A DNA stretch of 60,569 nt, from the NCBI GenBank assembly GCA_016784545.1, contig JADHUM010000016.1, positions 1 to 60,569 on the forward strand. The letters run 5' to 3'. Made by a program: the position numbers and the translations under genes. Under the pieces are notes generated by a model. It was given only the letters and a program-made list of their open reading frames with translations, ran no database searches and was not told where the DNA came from. Of this stretch, positions 19,179 through 27,821 are shown in pieces. Within the stretch, counting starts at the first letter, position 1. Each line of letters starts with the position of its first letter. The DNA is from Candidatus Neomarinimicrobiota bacterium. Its GTDB lineage: Bacteria > Fidelibacterota > UBA8477 > JABMPR01.

Positions 19179-19278
19179 AACCAATTTCCAGAGGAGTACC
19201 GCGACCATTAAATTGGTTTCAATCTGATCCTAAAGACTGAAACCTGTTTGATTCGCTGCACTCATTGAAAACAGGTTT
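19179..19278 (+). other. Two successive hairpins after the C25-like gene
   Basis: AACCAATTT (19179-19187) pairs with AAATTGGTT (19210-19218), and AAACCTGTTT (19240-19249) pairs with AAACAGGTTT (19269-19278). Neither has a T-run. Together with the terminator just downstream they make a structured 3' untranslated region that could stabilise the end of the large message. Confidence 0.45.
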
Positions 19279-19325
19279 AGTTACCTCAGCAAGATTTATA
19301 CAGATCAAAGGTTTTGGCCATGAAT

Positions 19326-19357
19326 TAGCCCCTGGAAATGGGGCTATTTTGTCTTTT
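19326..19357 (+). terminator. Intrinsic terminator of the secreted-protein cluster
   Basis: TAGCCCC (19326-19332) pairs with GGGGCTA (19340-19346) over a 7-nt loop, followed by ATTTTGTCTTTTT-like sequence. This is a good Rho-independent terminator for the genes ending at 19169. The rest of the 19170-19569 gap (400 bases) contains no gene that I can support and probably holds the promoter of the next C25-like gene. Confidence 0.75.
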
Positions 19358-19569
19358 TAATGGTCTATACAAAAGACTTCAGCCTGGCTGAATTCCCTGC
19401 TCACAGATTTCCTAAAATCTTCTCGCTCCTGGTTCAGGTCCCAAAGCACCAGGAATCATGCCCACTCCTTGGTCTGTGGCATTTATCAAATTGTTAGATT
19501 GCTTGCATACCAGCAAGTGGTGCCATCTTGTATATTGTCCGAATTGAGGAATGTATAGAAAGGTAAACC

Positions 19570-22500
19570 ATGTATAAAAGAATCCTGAGTATAATTGTCA
19601 CATTTGGAATAATAGGTGGTCTATTCGCCGCCAGCAATCCAGTCTCTGAACGCTCACACCTGAATCTGAAGTCATTCGATGCAAATCATTCTACTTTAGA
19701 AGCTACCACACCAGAATTTTCAATTGGTAGAATTAGTTTTACTCAGGGGGAATATGATTTTCTAAATACCGATCTGGATGGTCAAATACGCCTCATTGGC
19801 GCACCTGACCTTCCAACTACCTCAACACTTCTGGCTGTGCCTGCCACAGGGGATATCCAGGCGGAAATCTCATACAGCTCCATTCGTATCGAAACCAATG
19901 TTGATCTTGCACCCTTTCAACCAGTACAATTGGAAGCACAGGCAAGTAATGGCGAATTCGCTATTGATAGAGAAATCTACGAGCAAAACGCATGGTTTCC
20001 ACAATCACCTCTCATTCTTCATGAACGTATCCAAATGCGCGACCTGACTCTGGTGACTGTTGAAGTAAGTCCCTTCCAATACAACCCCGTTACCAAGGAA
20101 TTGCGTATTTATGAGGGTTTGGAAGTTAGCTTGAATCACAGCGAACCTCTTATAGCCCCAGATCGACCCATCTCAAGATTTTTTGAACCTATCTATCATA
20201 ACATGGTCCCCAATTCAACCCTGGTCCTCGAACCAAATTATCAAATACCTTCCATCCTTTTTATTCATCCCGAAAATTCAACGGTGATAACTGTACTTCA
20301 GGCACTCCTGGATTGGAGACATGAAAAAGGTTTTGAAGTCCACAGTGCCAGCACGCTTCAAACGGGTACCTCCAACTCTTCCATTAAAAATTACATCCAG
20401 ACAGCTTACAATACCTGGATAAATCCTCCTGAGTTTGTCGTGTTGGTGGGAGATGCAGGTGGAACCTTTAACATTCCAACCTGGATAGAGAATTTCTCAA
20501 ATTATAACGGTGAAGGTGATCTTCCTTATGTTCATCTCGCTGGTTCAGATTACATCGCTGACGCCTTCGTTGGAAGACTCCCTTTTGGGTCTACAAGTGA
20601 ATTTACCAATATCATCAGCAAGATTTTGAATTATGAAAAGAATCCCAGCACCTTTGATACAGACTGGTACACCAGGGCACTTCTGGTAGGGGATCAAGCC
20701 TCCTCAGGACTTTCCACAATCATGACCAATCGGAACATCAACGAGTTATTGGAAGCCAATGGATACCAGGACAATTTTGAGGTCTATGGCGGTTCATTTG
20801 TCAGTCAGATTGCTTCGGGAATCAATTCTGGAGTTTCCTACTTTAACTATCGTGGATGGTTGGGAATGAGTGGATGGGGAAATAGCAATACTTCATCCCT
20901 TACCAATGGAGCTAATTTGCCCTTCGTAACTATTTTGACCTGCGGAACCGGTAGTTTTCAAGGTGATTCTCGTTCAGAACAATTTCTCCGCGTAGGTACC
21001 ACTTCTGTACCCAAGGGTGCCATTGGCGCTGTCGGCACAGCAACGTCTGGAACCCACACCCTATATAACAACTGCGTATCTGTTGGTATATACCACGGTA
21101 TCTTTAGTGACAAGATTTATTATGCAGGAGCTGCAGTCGAACGTGGTCGTTTGAATCTGAATCAGACCTATCCCTCCACAACAAGTGATTACGTGAAAAT
21201 TTTTAGTCACTGGAATAACCTTATGGGTGATCCTTCAACTGAATTGTGGACTGGTGTCCCTCAAAACATCCAATTGGATGCTGCTGCTCAAATTCCAGAT
21301 GATGCTCATTATCTGGATATTACTGTTCTGGATGAATTCGACAATGCCATAGAAAACGCCTGGGTTACCCTCACCGGGAACAATGTATTTGTCTCCGGTT
21401 ATTCAGATGTGGATGGCATGCTGGTCCTTGATCTACCAGACATTCTACCAACTGTGATGACCTTGACTGCTACCAAACATAATTTCAAACCACGTCAGAT
21501 CGATGTGGCAGTAAGTAGTGACAATTTTGCTGTTTTGATTGATGCAGCCACACTCAATGAGACTGTTGGTAATAGTGATGGCATGCTTAACCCTGGTGAA
21601 TCAGCTCAGTTTGATCTAACCTTTTCAAACCATGCTGCTACAACTATCACAAATGTTTTTGTAACAGTTGCTGGTGAGAATGCTCCCCCTGTGGATTATT
21701 TTTATGCCAGCCTGACTGCAGGTACCAGTGTGGTCCTGAATGATCAAACCTTCACCCTGCCAGCAGACTATCCAGGGATGGCCAAATATGATGTGGCAAT
21801 ACATGTGAGTGCTGAAGGCGCCTCATATACTGATCATAGAAGATTTGATGTCTATGCACCTTATTTACAGGTCCATACTCTGGCTGAACCAGGTTTTCCA
21901 CCATATTCTTTTGATCCTGGTGAAGTAACAAATCTGGTCCTTCATGCTGAAAATATTGGAACTCTGGGCAGTAGTAATTTGACTGCCACATTGTATTGCT
22001 CTGACCCGAATCTTGAACTGGTTGATTCAGTTGCAGTCTTTTTGGATGCTGAACCAGGCGCATCCACAAACAATGTTGCTTCTAGTTTTGAAATTAACAT
22101 CAACACCCAGGTAACTGTGGGTGTTCAAATCCCCATCCAGGTTGAATTTACTGATGATAATGGATTTGTAGAAATGGTGTCCCTGCTGCTACCTATTGGA
22201 ACACCTGGCATAGACGATCCAACTGGCCCGGATGCTGGTGGTTACTTCTGTTACGATAGTGAGGATCTGGCCTACGCTCTGGCTCCCGATTATAATTGGA
22301 TTGAAATTGTACCTGGAATGGGTTCATATACTGGAACCCTGGTTCCCCTCAATGACAATGGAAATAATCAGGAAGACATCGTTACTGTGAACCTACCATT
22401 TGATTTCGGATTTTATGGAGAGGATTACAATCAGGTATCTATCTGTTCTAACGGATATATCGCTCTGGGCGCTAGCGAAACCGCTCTTTTTAGAAATTAT

Positions 22501-23721
22501 CCAATGCCTGGTCCTCTGGGACCAAACCCCATGATAGCTGCCTTTTGGGACGATCTGGTCATGGGTAGTGGTGATGTATATACCTATTCCAATGTTTCAG
22601 AGCATATTTTCATAATCGAATATCATAATATGCAAAATGCCTTCAGCGGTGATCTTGAAAAATTTCAGATCATCCTCTATGATGCCGACTATTACGGCAG
22701 CACTGACGGCAATGGTGACATTAAAATTCAATATCACACCTACAATAATAACAATGCTGGTTCCAGCTTTTCATCTTCCCACGGCCAATATTCCACCACA
22801 GGAATTGAAGACCATACTGGCCAGCTAGGTATGCAGTATACTTTTAATAATATGTGGGCCGAAACCGCTCACGTGTTGACTGATGAATCCGCTCTCTTCT
22901 TTACCACCAGGACAGATGCTATTCTGCCATGTCCAGGTTGGGGTAGAGGAGATATCAACAATGATGGATACCGTGGTGTCCAGGATCTGGTGATTCTCAT
23001 CAATGTCATGCTTGGTGCAGGTGAATTTGGTGAATGTGAATTTTGGGCCGCTGATAAGTCCTTGGATTCTCTCATAGATATTAGTGATGTGGTCCTGTTA
23101 GTGGATGAAATCATGGGTGTTGGTTTGGCTCGTGTAAGCCAATCTGAACCTAAGGCTGATTTCATTATTGAGGATGGAAGTCTCGTTCTTCGGGCCTCAC
23201 AACCTGCTGAAGCTTTTAGTTTCACCCTGAAGTCTACCACGCAGCCAAGTATCATGAATTATCCTGGTTTGACCATTACATCAAGGGAATCGGATGAGGG
23301 TCTCAAAGTGCTGGGCTATTGGACTGGAGAGGCACCCCTTGAAGTGGAGATATTAAAAACCCAGGATACTCAGTTTGAAATTTCTCATACTCAGGTAGCT
23401 GGTGCTGCAGGTGTGATGATGAAATCAGGGACCACGCTCATACCTGAAAGTTTTGAGATTACTTCGGTTTATCCCAACCCATTTAATCCAACAGTAAATA
23501 TCAGTTATAATCTTCCTGTAGCAGAAGAGGTGTCTATACACATCTACAATGCCCTGGGACAAGAAGTGAATTACTCAACAAGTCAGCTTCAAGCTGGTCA
23601 GCATATCTTCACCTGGAATGGTGTAGATCAGCACAATCATTTGGTAAGTTCTGGCATCTATTTTGCCAGAATCACAACCGCTGATGCCAGTCAAATGGTT
23701 AAGCTGACCTATCTGCGTTAA
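19570..23721 (+). CDS. Large C25-like protein with both a dockerin-like repeat and a T9SS sorting domain
   Basis: 1383 residues: signal peptide (about 1-21), propeptide-like region to about 200, C25-type domain (about 230-570), Ig-like segments, one SNG module (about 890-1110), a dockerin-like pair (from D1128: DINNDGYRGVQD ... DSLIDISDVV) and a sorting domain (YPNPFNPT from Y1301, ending LTYLR). The cysteine C458 (LTCGTGSF) is kept, but the gingipain His position reads NYRGWLG (426-432) and no histidine lies nearby. It has its own upstream region. The two-component genes follow only 27 bases after its stop, so they may share the transcript. Confidence 0.85.
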   Translation: MYKRILSIIVTFGIIGGLFAASNPVSERSHLNLKSFDANHSTLEATTPEFSIGRISFTQGEYDFLNTDLDGQIRLIGAPDLPTTSTLLAVPATGDIQAEISYSSIRIETNVDLAPFQPVQLEAQASNGEFAIDREIYEQNAWFPQSPLILHERIQMRDLTLVTVEVSPFQYNPVTKELRIYEGLEVSLNHSEPLIAPDRPISRFFEPIYHNMVPNSTLVLEPNYQIPSILFIHPENSTVITVLQALLDWRHEKGFEVHSASTLQTGTSNSSIKNYIQTAYNTWINPPEFVVLVGDAGGTFNIPTWIENFSNYNGEGDLPYVHLAGSDYIADAFVGRLPFGSTSEFTNIISKILNYEKNPSTFDTDWYTRALLVGDQASSGLSTIMTNRNINELLEANGYQDNFEVYGGSFVSQIASGINSGVSYFNYRGWLGMSGWGNSNTSSLTNGANLPFVTILTCGTGSFQGDSRSEQFLRVGTTSVPKGAIGAVGTATSGTHTLYNNCVSVGIYHGIFSDKIYYAGAAVERGRLNLNQTYPSTTSDYVKIFSHWNNLMGDPSTELWTGVPQNIQLDAAAQIPDDAHYLDITVLDEFDNAIENAWVTLTGNNVFVSGYSDVDGMLVLDLPDILPTVMTLTATKHNFKPRQIDVAVSSDNFAVLIDAATLNETVGNSDGMLNPGESAQFDLTFSNHAATTITNVFVTVAGENAPPVDYFYASLTAGTSVVLNDQTFTLPADYPGMAKYDVAIHVSAEGASYTDHRRFDVYAPYLQVHTLAEPGFPPYSFDPGEVTNLVLHAENIGTLGSSNLTATLYCSDPNLELVDSVAVFLDAEPGASTNNVASSFEININTQVTVGVQIPIQVEFTDDNGFVEMVSLLLPIGTPGIDDPTGPDAGGYFCYDSEDLAYALAPDYNWIEIVPGMGSYTGTLVPLNDNGNNQEDIVTVNLPFDFGFYGEDYNQVSICSNGYIALGASETALFRNYPMPGPLGPNPMIAAFWDDLVMGSGDVYTYSNVSEHIFIIEYHNMQNAFSGDLEKFQIILYDADYYGSTDGNGDIKIQYHTYNNNNAGSSFSSSHGQYSTTGIEDHTGQLGMQYTFNNMWAETAHVLTDESALFFTTRTDAILPCPGWGRGDINNDGYRGVQDLVILINVMLGAGEFGECEFWAADKSLDSLIDISDVVLLVDEIMGVGLARVSQSEPKADFIIEDGSLVLRASQPAEAFSFTLKSTTQPSIMNYPGLTITSRESDEGLKVLGYWTGEAPLEVEILKTQDTQFEISHTQVAGAAGVMMKSGTTLIPESFEITSVYPNPFNPTVNISYNLPVAEEVSIHIYNALGQEVNYSTSQLQAGQHIFTWNGVDQHNHLVSSGIYFARITTADASQMVKLTYLR

Positions 23722-23748
23722 GCGTTGGAGAAGATCAAAGGATCGCCC

Positions 23749-24456
23749 ATGAATAAGAACCTTTTGCTCGTTGAAGATGATGCTGAAATCATCAGCCTTT
23801 TAAAGGAAGGTCTTCGTTATGAAGGGTTTGAGCTCACTATCTCAAAAGATGGAGATAGTGGTCTTGAAAAAGCACGTCAGGGAGACTATGGTCTCATTCT
23901 TATGGATTGGATGCTCCCTGAAATATCAGGCATTGAAGTGGTAAGAGCTTTGCATGAGGACAATGTTCATACTCCTGTCATTATGCTCACAGCTCGTCAT
24001 GATGAATTGGATAAGGTAGCCGCTCTGGAAGCTGGCTGTGATGATTACATCACCAAGCCTTTCAGCATCAAGGAATTGGTTGCCAGAATAAATGCTGTCA
24101 TGCGTCGTGCTGCATCCAATGTAATGGATGAAGAAGGAAGTGTGCGTAAGATCAGCAAAGGAGAGCTGGAAATCGACCTGGAAAAACGGGCTGTTTCCAT
24201 CCGTGGCAAAGAGATTCAATTAACAGCAACTGAGTTCAACCTCCTAACTCTGCTGATCCGTCAACCGGGACGCGTATATAGTCGGAAACAGCTATTAGAT
24301 ATCGTCTGGGATTACTCTTTTGAGGGCTATGAGAATACGGTGAACACTCACGTCAATCGTCTCCGCTCCAAAATCGAGAAAAATCCCAACAATCCTGAAT
24401 ATGTCCTCACCGTCTGGGGTGTAGGCTACAAATTTTCTGACGAGATTGGTGTATAA
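23749..24456 (+). CDS. OmpR-family response regulator
   Basis: 235-residue DNA-binding response regulator. The receiver domain has the acidic pair E9-D10-D11, the phospho-acceptor D53 (LILMDWMLPE) and the conserved Lys in YITKPF. A winged-helix output domain follows (TATEFNLLTLLIRQPGRVYS ... YENTVNTHVNRLRSKIE ... GVGYKF). I place the start at ATG 23749, just after an AAAGGA site, rather than at the in-frame TTG 23725. The gene lies close behind the C25-like gene and 9 bases before its histidine kinase. Targets are not visible from sequence. Confidence 0.93.
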   Translation: MNKNLLLVEDDAEIISLLKEGLRYEGFELTISKDGDSGLEKARQGDYGLILMDWMLPEISGIEVVRALHEDNVHTPVIMLTARHDELDKVAALEAGCDDYITKPFSIKELVARINAVMRRAASNVMDEEGSVRKISKGELEIDLEKRAVSIRGKEIQLTATEFNLLTLLIRQPGRVYSRKQLLDIVWDYSFEGYENTVNTHVNRLRSKIEKNPNNPEYVLTVWGVGYKFSDEIGV

Positions 24457-24465
24457 GCACCTCCC

Positions 24466-25956
24466 ATGGTCCAATTCAGCCATATCCCGCTATATCGCAC
24501 TCTGACCTTTAAAGTCTCTATTGCGCTTATAGCCTTTTTTATTCTGAACGGGGTTCTATTGGTCCTATGGAATCAGGCTGATATTATGAATGACCTGGAA
24601 ATTGATATTCAGACAGCATACCGCTATACAGCTCTAGAAATCACCGAAGAATTAGAAAATCCCGAAACCGACATTAAAGACATGTCGGTTTTTTTTGATT
24701 CACTTGCTCAGTATTATCCAGGAATGGAATTATTTCTGGTTGCTCCAGATGGGGAGATCCAGGAGCATGGCAGCTATGTACCCTCACAACTCATCAACAG
24801 CCATGTTTCAATTGATGCCATCTATTCATTTCTTCAAGCAGATACCAACGATTATCCTATAGAGATAGCAATCCCAACAGCAACAGATCTTGATTTTGTA
24901 TTCTCTGCCGCACCCCTGGGGTCTGCCGCAGATCCATACGCTTATGTCTTAGTGACCATGGTTGAAGGTGGGGAAGATGTAGTTGTAACCTGGTGGGAAG
25001 AGTATGGTGCCATACTTACACGGACCATCCTATTTAGTCTCATTATTGCTGGCTTAGCTGGTATCATATTCTGGTATTTTCTAACAAGGCGTGTTCAAAA
25101 CGTTGCACATGCCGTCCAAAATTATCGAGCCGGGGATACTCGTTTTGTCCTGAAAGATGAAGCCAGTGACGAAATTGGTCATGTCGCAATGCATGTTGGC
25201 GATATGATGGAACGTATCGATGCCATGTTTGGTGAATTAGGTCTTAAGGAGAAGATGAGGACAGAGTTATTAGCTTCTGTCAGTCACGAACTTCAAACGC
25301 CACTTACTGTCATGCAGGGTAATATTGAAACCTTGGTGGAACACCGCGAAAAGATGAGTGAAGAAGATCTTAGCATGAAATTGGGAGCCGTCTACTCACA
25401 GGTTCGACATATGAGTGCCCTGATTGATGATATGTTTGATGTTGCCATACTTGAAACAGGTCAGATGCGGATCAACGCAGAACCTTTCCCCATGGTTGAA
25501 CTGGTTGAAGATGTACTTCAGAGCTATGCATTACTCCTGGATCAATCAAAGATTGCAGTTGAACGCAATTTTCCTGAATCCATTCAAACTGTGAATGCTG
25601 ATCCTCTTCGAATTCGTCAGGTCATCCGAAATCTCTTGAGCAATGCTATTAAATTTTCATCTCCAGGGGATACAATTCGTATCACGACTGAGGTTAAATC
25701 AAACGAAATTCTCTCATTTCGTATAGAGGATACTGGTGTTGGTATTGCAGAAGACGATATCAGTAAGATTTTTGAAAGCTTTTATCGTTCCAAGCAGCAA
25801 CTAGAAAAAACCGTCAAGGGCACCGGTCTGGGATTACATATTTGCCAGCATATTCTTAAGCTCCACAATTCAACTCTGGATGTGAAGAGTCGTCTGCACA
25901 TTGGCAGCACTTTTTCTTTTGATCTTAATCTCTACAAAGAAGTTGTAACGATTTAA
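24466..25956 (+). CDS. Membrane sensor histidine kinase
   Basis: 496-residue partner of the upstream response regulator. Two membrane helices (about 15-33 and 183-206) enclose a periplasmic sensor domain of about 150 residues. A HAMP linker (about 207-260), a HisKA domain with phospho-acceptor H274 (SVSHELQTPLT) and a HATPase domain (NLLSNAIKF, DTGVGIAEDD, GTGLGLHI) follow. All catalytic boxes are present. The sensor domain matches nothing I can name, so the signal is unknown; the neighbouring secreted proteins make an envelope or nutrient signal plausible. Confidence 0.93.
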   Translation: MVQFSHIPLYRTLTFKVSIALIAFFILNGVLLVLWNQADIMNDLEIDIQTAYRYTALEITEELENPETDIKDMSVFFDSLAQYYPGMELFLVAPDGEIQEHGSYVPSQLINSHVSIDAIYSFLQADTNDYPIEIAIPTATDLDFVFSAAPLGSAADPYAYVLVTMVEGGEDVVVTWWEEYGAILTRTILFSLIIAGLAGIIFWYFLTRRVQNVAHAVQNYRAGDTRFVLKDEASDEIGHVAMHVGDMMERIDAMFGELGLKEKMRTELLASVSHELQTPLTVMQGNIETLVEHREKMSEEDLSMKLGAVYSQVRHMSALIDDMFDVAILETGQMRINAEPFPMVELVEDVLQSYALLLDQSKIAVERNFPESIQTVNADPLRIRQVIRNLLSNAIKFSSPGDTIRITTEVKSNEILSFRIEDTGVGIAEDDISKIFESFYRSKQQLEKTVKGTGLGLHICQHILKLHNSTLDVKSRLHIGSTFSFDLNLYKEVVTI

Positions 25957-26001
25957 TCTGGTCCATCTCTAAATTCTGTTCACAAAAAGAAGGAAATTAT
26001 C

Positions 26002-26349
26002 ATGAGTGAAGAAATCACCACTCCAAGTGGTCTAAAATATGTCGATGAAGTAGTTGGTTCCGGTAAAGCCCCATTAAGCGGGCAGGGCGTTGTAGTTCAT
26101 TATACTGGTACCCTAGAGGATGGAACAAAATTCGACAGTTCAGTTGATAGAAACAAACCTTTCAGCTTCACTATTGGTGTTGGCAGAGTTATTCAGGGCT
26201 GGGATGAAGGGGTTATGACCATGAAGGTCGGTGGCAAAAGACGTTTGATCATTCCTTCTGATTTAGGATATGGAGCCCGAGGCGCTGGTGGTGTTATCCC
26301 TCCCAATGCGACCCTGATCTTCGATGTCGAATTGCTGGAAATCCGCTAA
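26002..26349 (+). CDS. FKBP-type peptidyl-prolyl cis-trans isomerase
   Basis: 115-residue single-domain FKBP that isomerises Xaa-Pro bonds. The family core is intact: [48 protein letters not shown] and [14 protein letters not shown]. No signal peptide is present, so it should act in the cytoplasm. It follows a clear GAAGGAA ribosome site and overlaps or abuts the thioredoxin-like gene downstream, suggesting a small protein-folding operon. Confidence 0.95.
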   Translation: MSEEITTPSGLKYVDEVVGSGKAPLSGQGVVVHYTGTLEDGTKFDSSVDRNKPFSFTIGVGRVIQGWDEGVMTMKVGGKRRLIIPSDLGYGARGAGGVIPPNATLIFDVELLEIR

Positions 26350-26362
26350 ATATACATATAAA

Positions 26363-26686
26363 ATGACCCCTGCAGAACTCAAGACAGTCCTGAATGAGCA
26401 TCCCCTCACTTTGCTTTATTTCTCCACACCTACCTGTAACGTGTGTAAGGTGCTGAAGCCTAGAGTAGAAGCCCTTTTGGAGGAAGAACCTCCCTGGCAT
26501 TTTCAGTATATGAATACTGAGGAATCCATGGAAATTGCCGGGCAGCACCTCATCTTTGCTGTACCGACTCTCTTACTTATGGCAGACGGTCGCGAGATAG
26601 CCAGGCTCAGTCGCCATTTCGGCATGCATGAACTGGAACAACCCATCCGACGCTACGCTGAACTTTATAATCAGGTTGAGTCTTAG
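26363..26686 (+). CDS. Thioredoxin-like protein
   Basis: 107-residue cytoplasmic thioredoxin-fold protein (from ATG 26363; an upstream start at 26324 would overlap the FKBP gene). The redox motif is CNVC (C25, C28, in STPTCNVCK) instead of WCGPC. The cis-proline segment is FAVPTLLLM. The length fits a minimal thioredoxin domain. It may reduce disulfides or act as a thiol donor; the altered motif argues against a classical general thioredoxin. It lies 13 bases after the FKBP gene. Confidence 0.85.
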   Translation: MTPAELKTVLNEHPLTLLYFSTPTCNVCKVLKPRVEALLEEEPPWHFQYMNTEESMEIAGQHLIFAVPTLLLMADGREIARLSRHFGMHELEQPIRRYAELYNQVES

Positions 26687-26709
26687 ATCTACCTAAAGCC
26701 TGTCTCTCT

Positions 26710-27756
26710 ATGTTAAGATATTTACTCTTACGCAATCCTGGTCACAACAGGGTGTACTATTTGGAGTCAGAAAAACTGGCTTTAGCTGAGCTATCCCTTA
26801 CCTGCCAGCGACTAGAGCAAACATGCAGACATATTGAATCAATCGATATTGCCGGTATCAATTATCTCTCATTCACTGTGGAAAAGACCCTAAGTGAGCG
26901 TGAGCTTGAATGGCTATCCAGACTTTCCTTCATCTTTGCACTTTTTGTTCAAGAAGTTGACAACGAGGCACAGCTGAAGCCTGTTGCCCTCATACCACCA
27001 ACTCATCTTGATCCCAAAATTTCCATGTTGCTCAAGTACTCAGGAAAGACCAACGAAATTTTTACACGAATGATGATAAACGTAGGTTTGGTCTCAAGTG
27101 ATTTTGGGGTTGAGGATTCCATTCAACTATTGGATCCAGTCTCTGGCAAGGGAACTACTCTCTTTGAAGGAGCTGTTCGTGGATTTGATGTGACAGGGAT
27201 TGAAACTGAGCGCAAAATGGTTCATGAGACCACCATCTTTTTCAAAAAATTTCTGGAGCAGGAAAAATTCAAACATTCCCTGGGCAAACACGCCATGTAT
27301 TCCAGCAGTACTGGCGGCGAAGCCTCTGTTCAGTTATTTGAATATTCCAAAGACAAGCAAGGCTTCAAGGCCGAGGGTTCCAGAAAGCATCTGGCCCTGA
27401 TCGCTGGCAATGCCATTCATTCCAGACGTTACTTTAAAGCAGAAAAATTTCATCTCATCATAGGTGATTTACCCTATGGTATCGCCCATGGAAATAGAGC
27501 GAAGAAGAAGCACAACTCCCGCACCCGCAGCCCGGCTGAGTTCATGGAAGTCTGTTTACCCGAATTTCACAAGATATTGAAAACAGGGGGGACTCTCGTG
27601 TTAGCCTGGAACAAGTTTGTGTGGCCCCGTGAAGATTTTGTCGAGCTTCTTGCTGCCAAGGGCTTCAAAGTCTTAGATGCTGATCCCTATGATCAATTCA
27701 CCCATCGTGTGGATCAGTCGATAAAGAGAGATATTGTAGTAGCCCGCAAAGCCTGA
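26710..27756 (+). CDS. Putative TRM11-like RNA (or DNA) N-methyltransferase
   Basis: 348 residues. The C-terminal half is a Rossmann SAM-dependent methyltransferase: motif I DPVSGKGT (142-149, a variant of DPxCGSGT) and the catalytic motif IV DLPYG (253-257), in place of the NPPY-type D/N-P-P-Y/F signature of amino-group methyltransferases. The N-terminal ~120 residues look like the ferredoxin-like region of TRM11-type guanosine methyltransferases, but I see no certain THUMP domain. A tRNA guanine N2 methylation role is the best guess; a DNA target is possible. Confidence 0.7.
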   Translation: MLRYLLLRNPGHNRVYYLESEKLALAELSLTCQRLEQTCRHIESIDIAGINYLSFTVEKTLSERELEWLSRLSFIFALFVQEVDNEAQLKPVALIPPTHLDPKISMLLKYSGKTNEIFTRMMINVGLVSSDFGVEDSIQLLDPVSGKGTTLFEGAVRGFDVTGIETERKMVHETTIFFKKFLEQEKFKHSLGKHAMYSSSTGGEASVQLFEYSKDKQGFKAEGSRKHLALIAGNAIHSRRYFKAEKFHLIIGDLPYGIAHGNRAKKKHNSRTRSPAEFMEVCLPEFHKILKTGGTLVLAWNKFVWPREDFVELLAAKGFKVLDADPYDQFTHRVDQSIKRDIVVARKA

Positions 27757-27785
27757 TTCGACGCCCTAACTTGTTAATTAGTCAG

Positions 27786-27799
27786 AGCTAACATATATT
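27786..27799 (+). promoter_or_regulatory. AGCTAACATATATT motif (copy 1), candidate promoter element
   Basis: The 14-mer AGCTAACATATATT lies 22 bases before the start at 27822. The same 14 bases occur at 58397-58410, 10 bases before another likely start. An AT-rich core just upstream of two unrelated genes suggests a -10 type element. This is inference from two copies. Confidence 0.3.
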
Positions 27800-27821
27800 A
27801 GACCCTCACTCTGGAGGGGAC

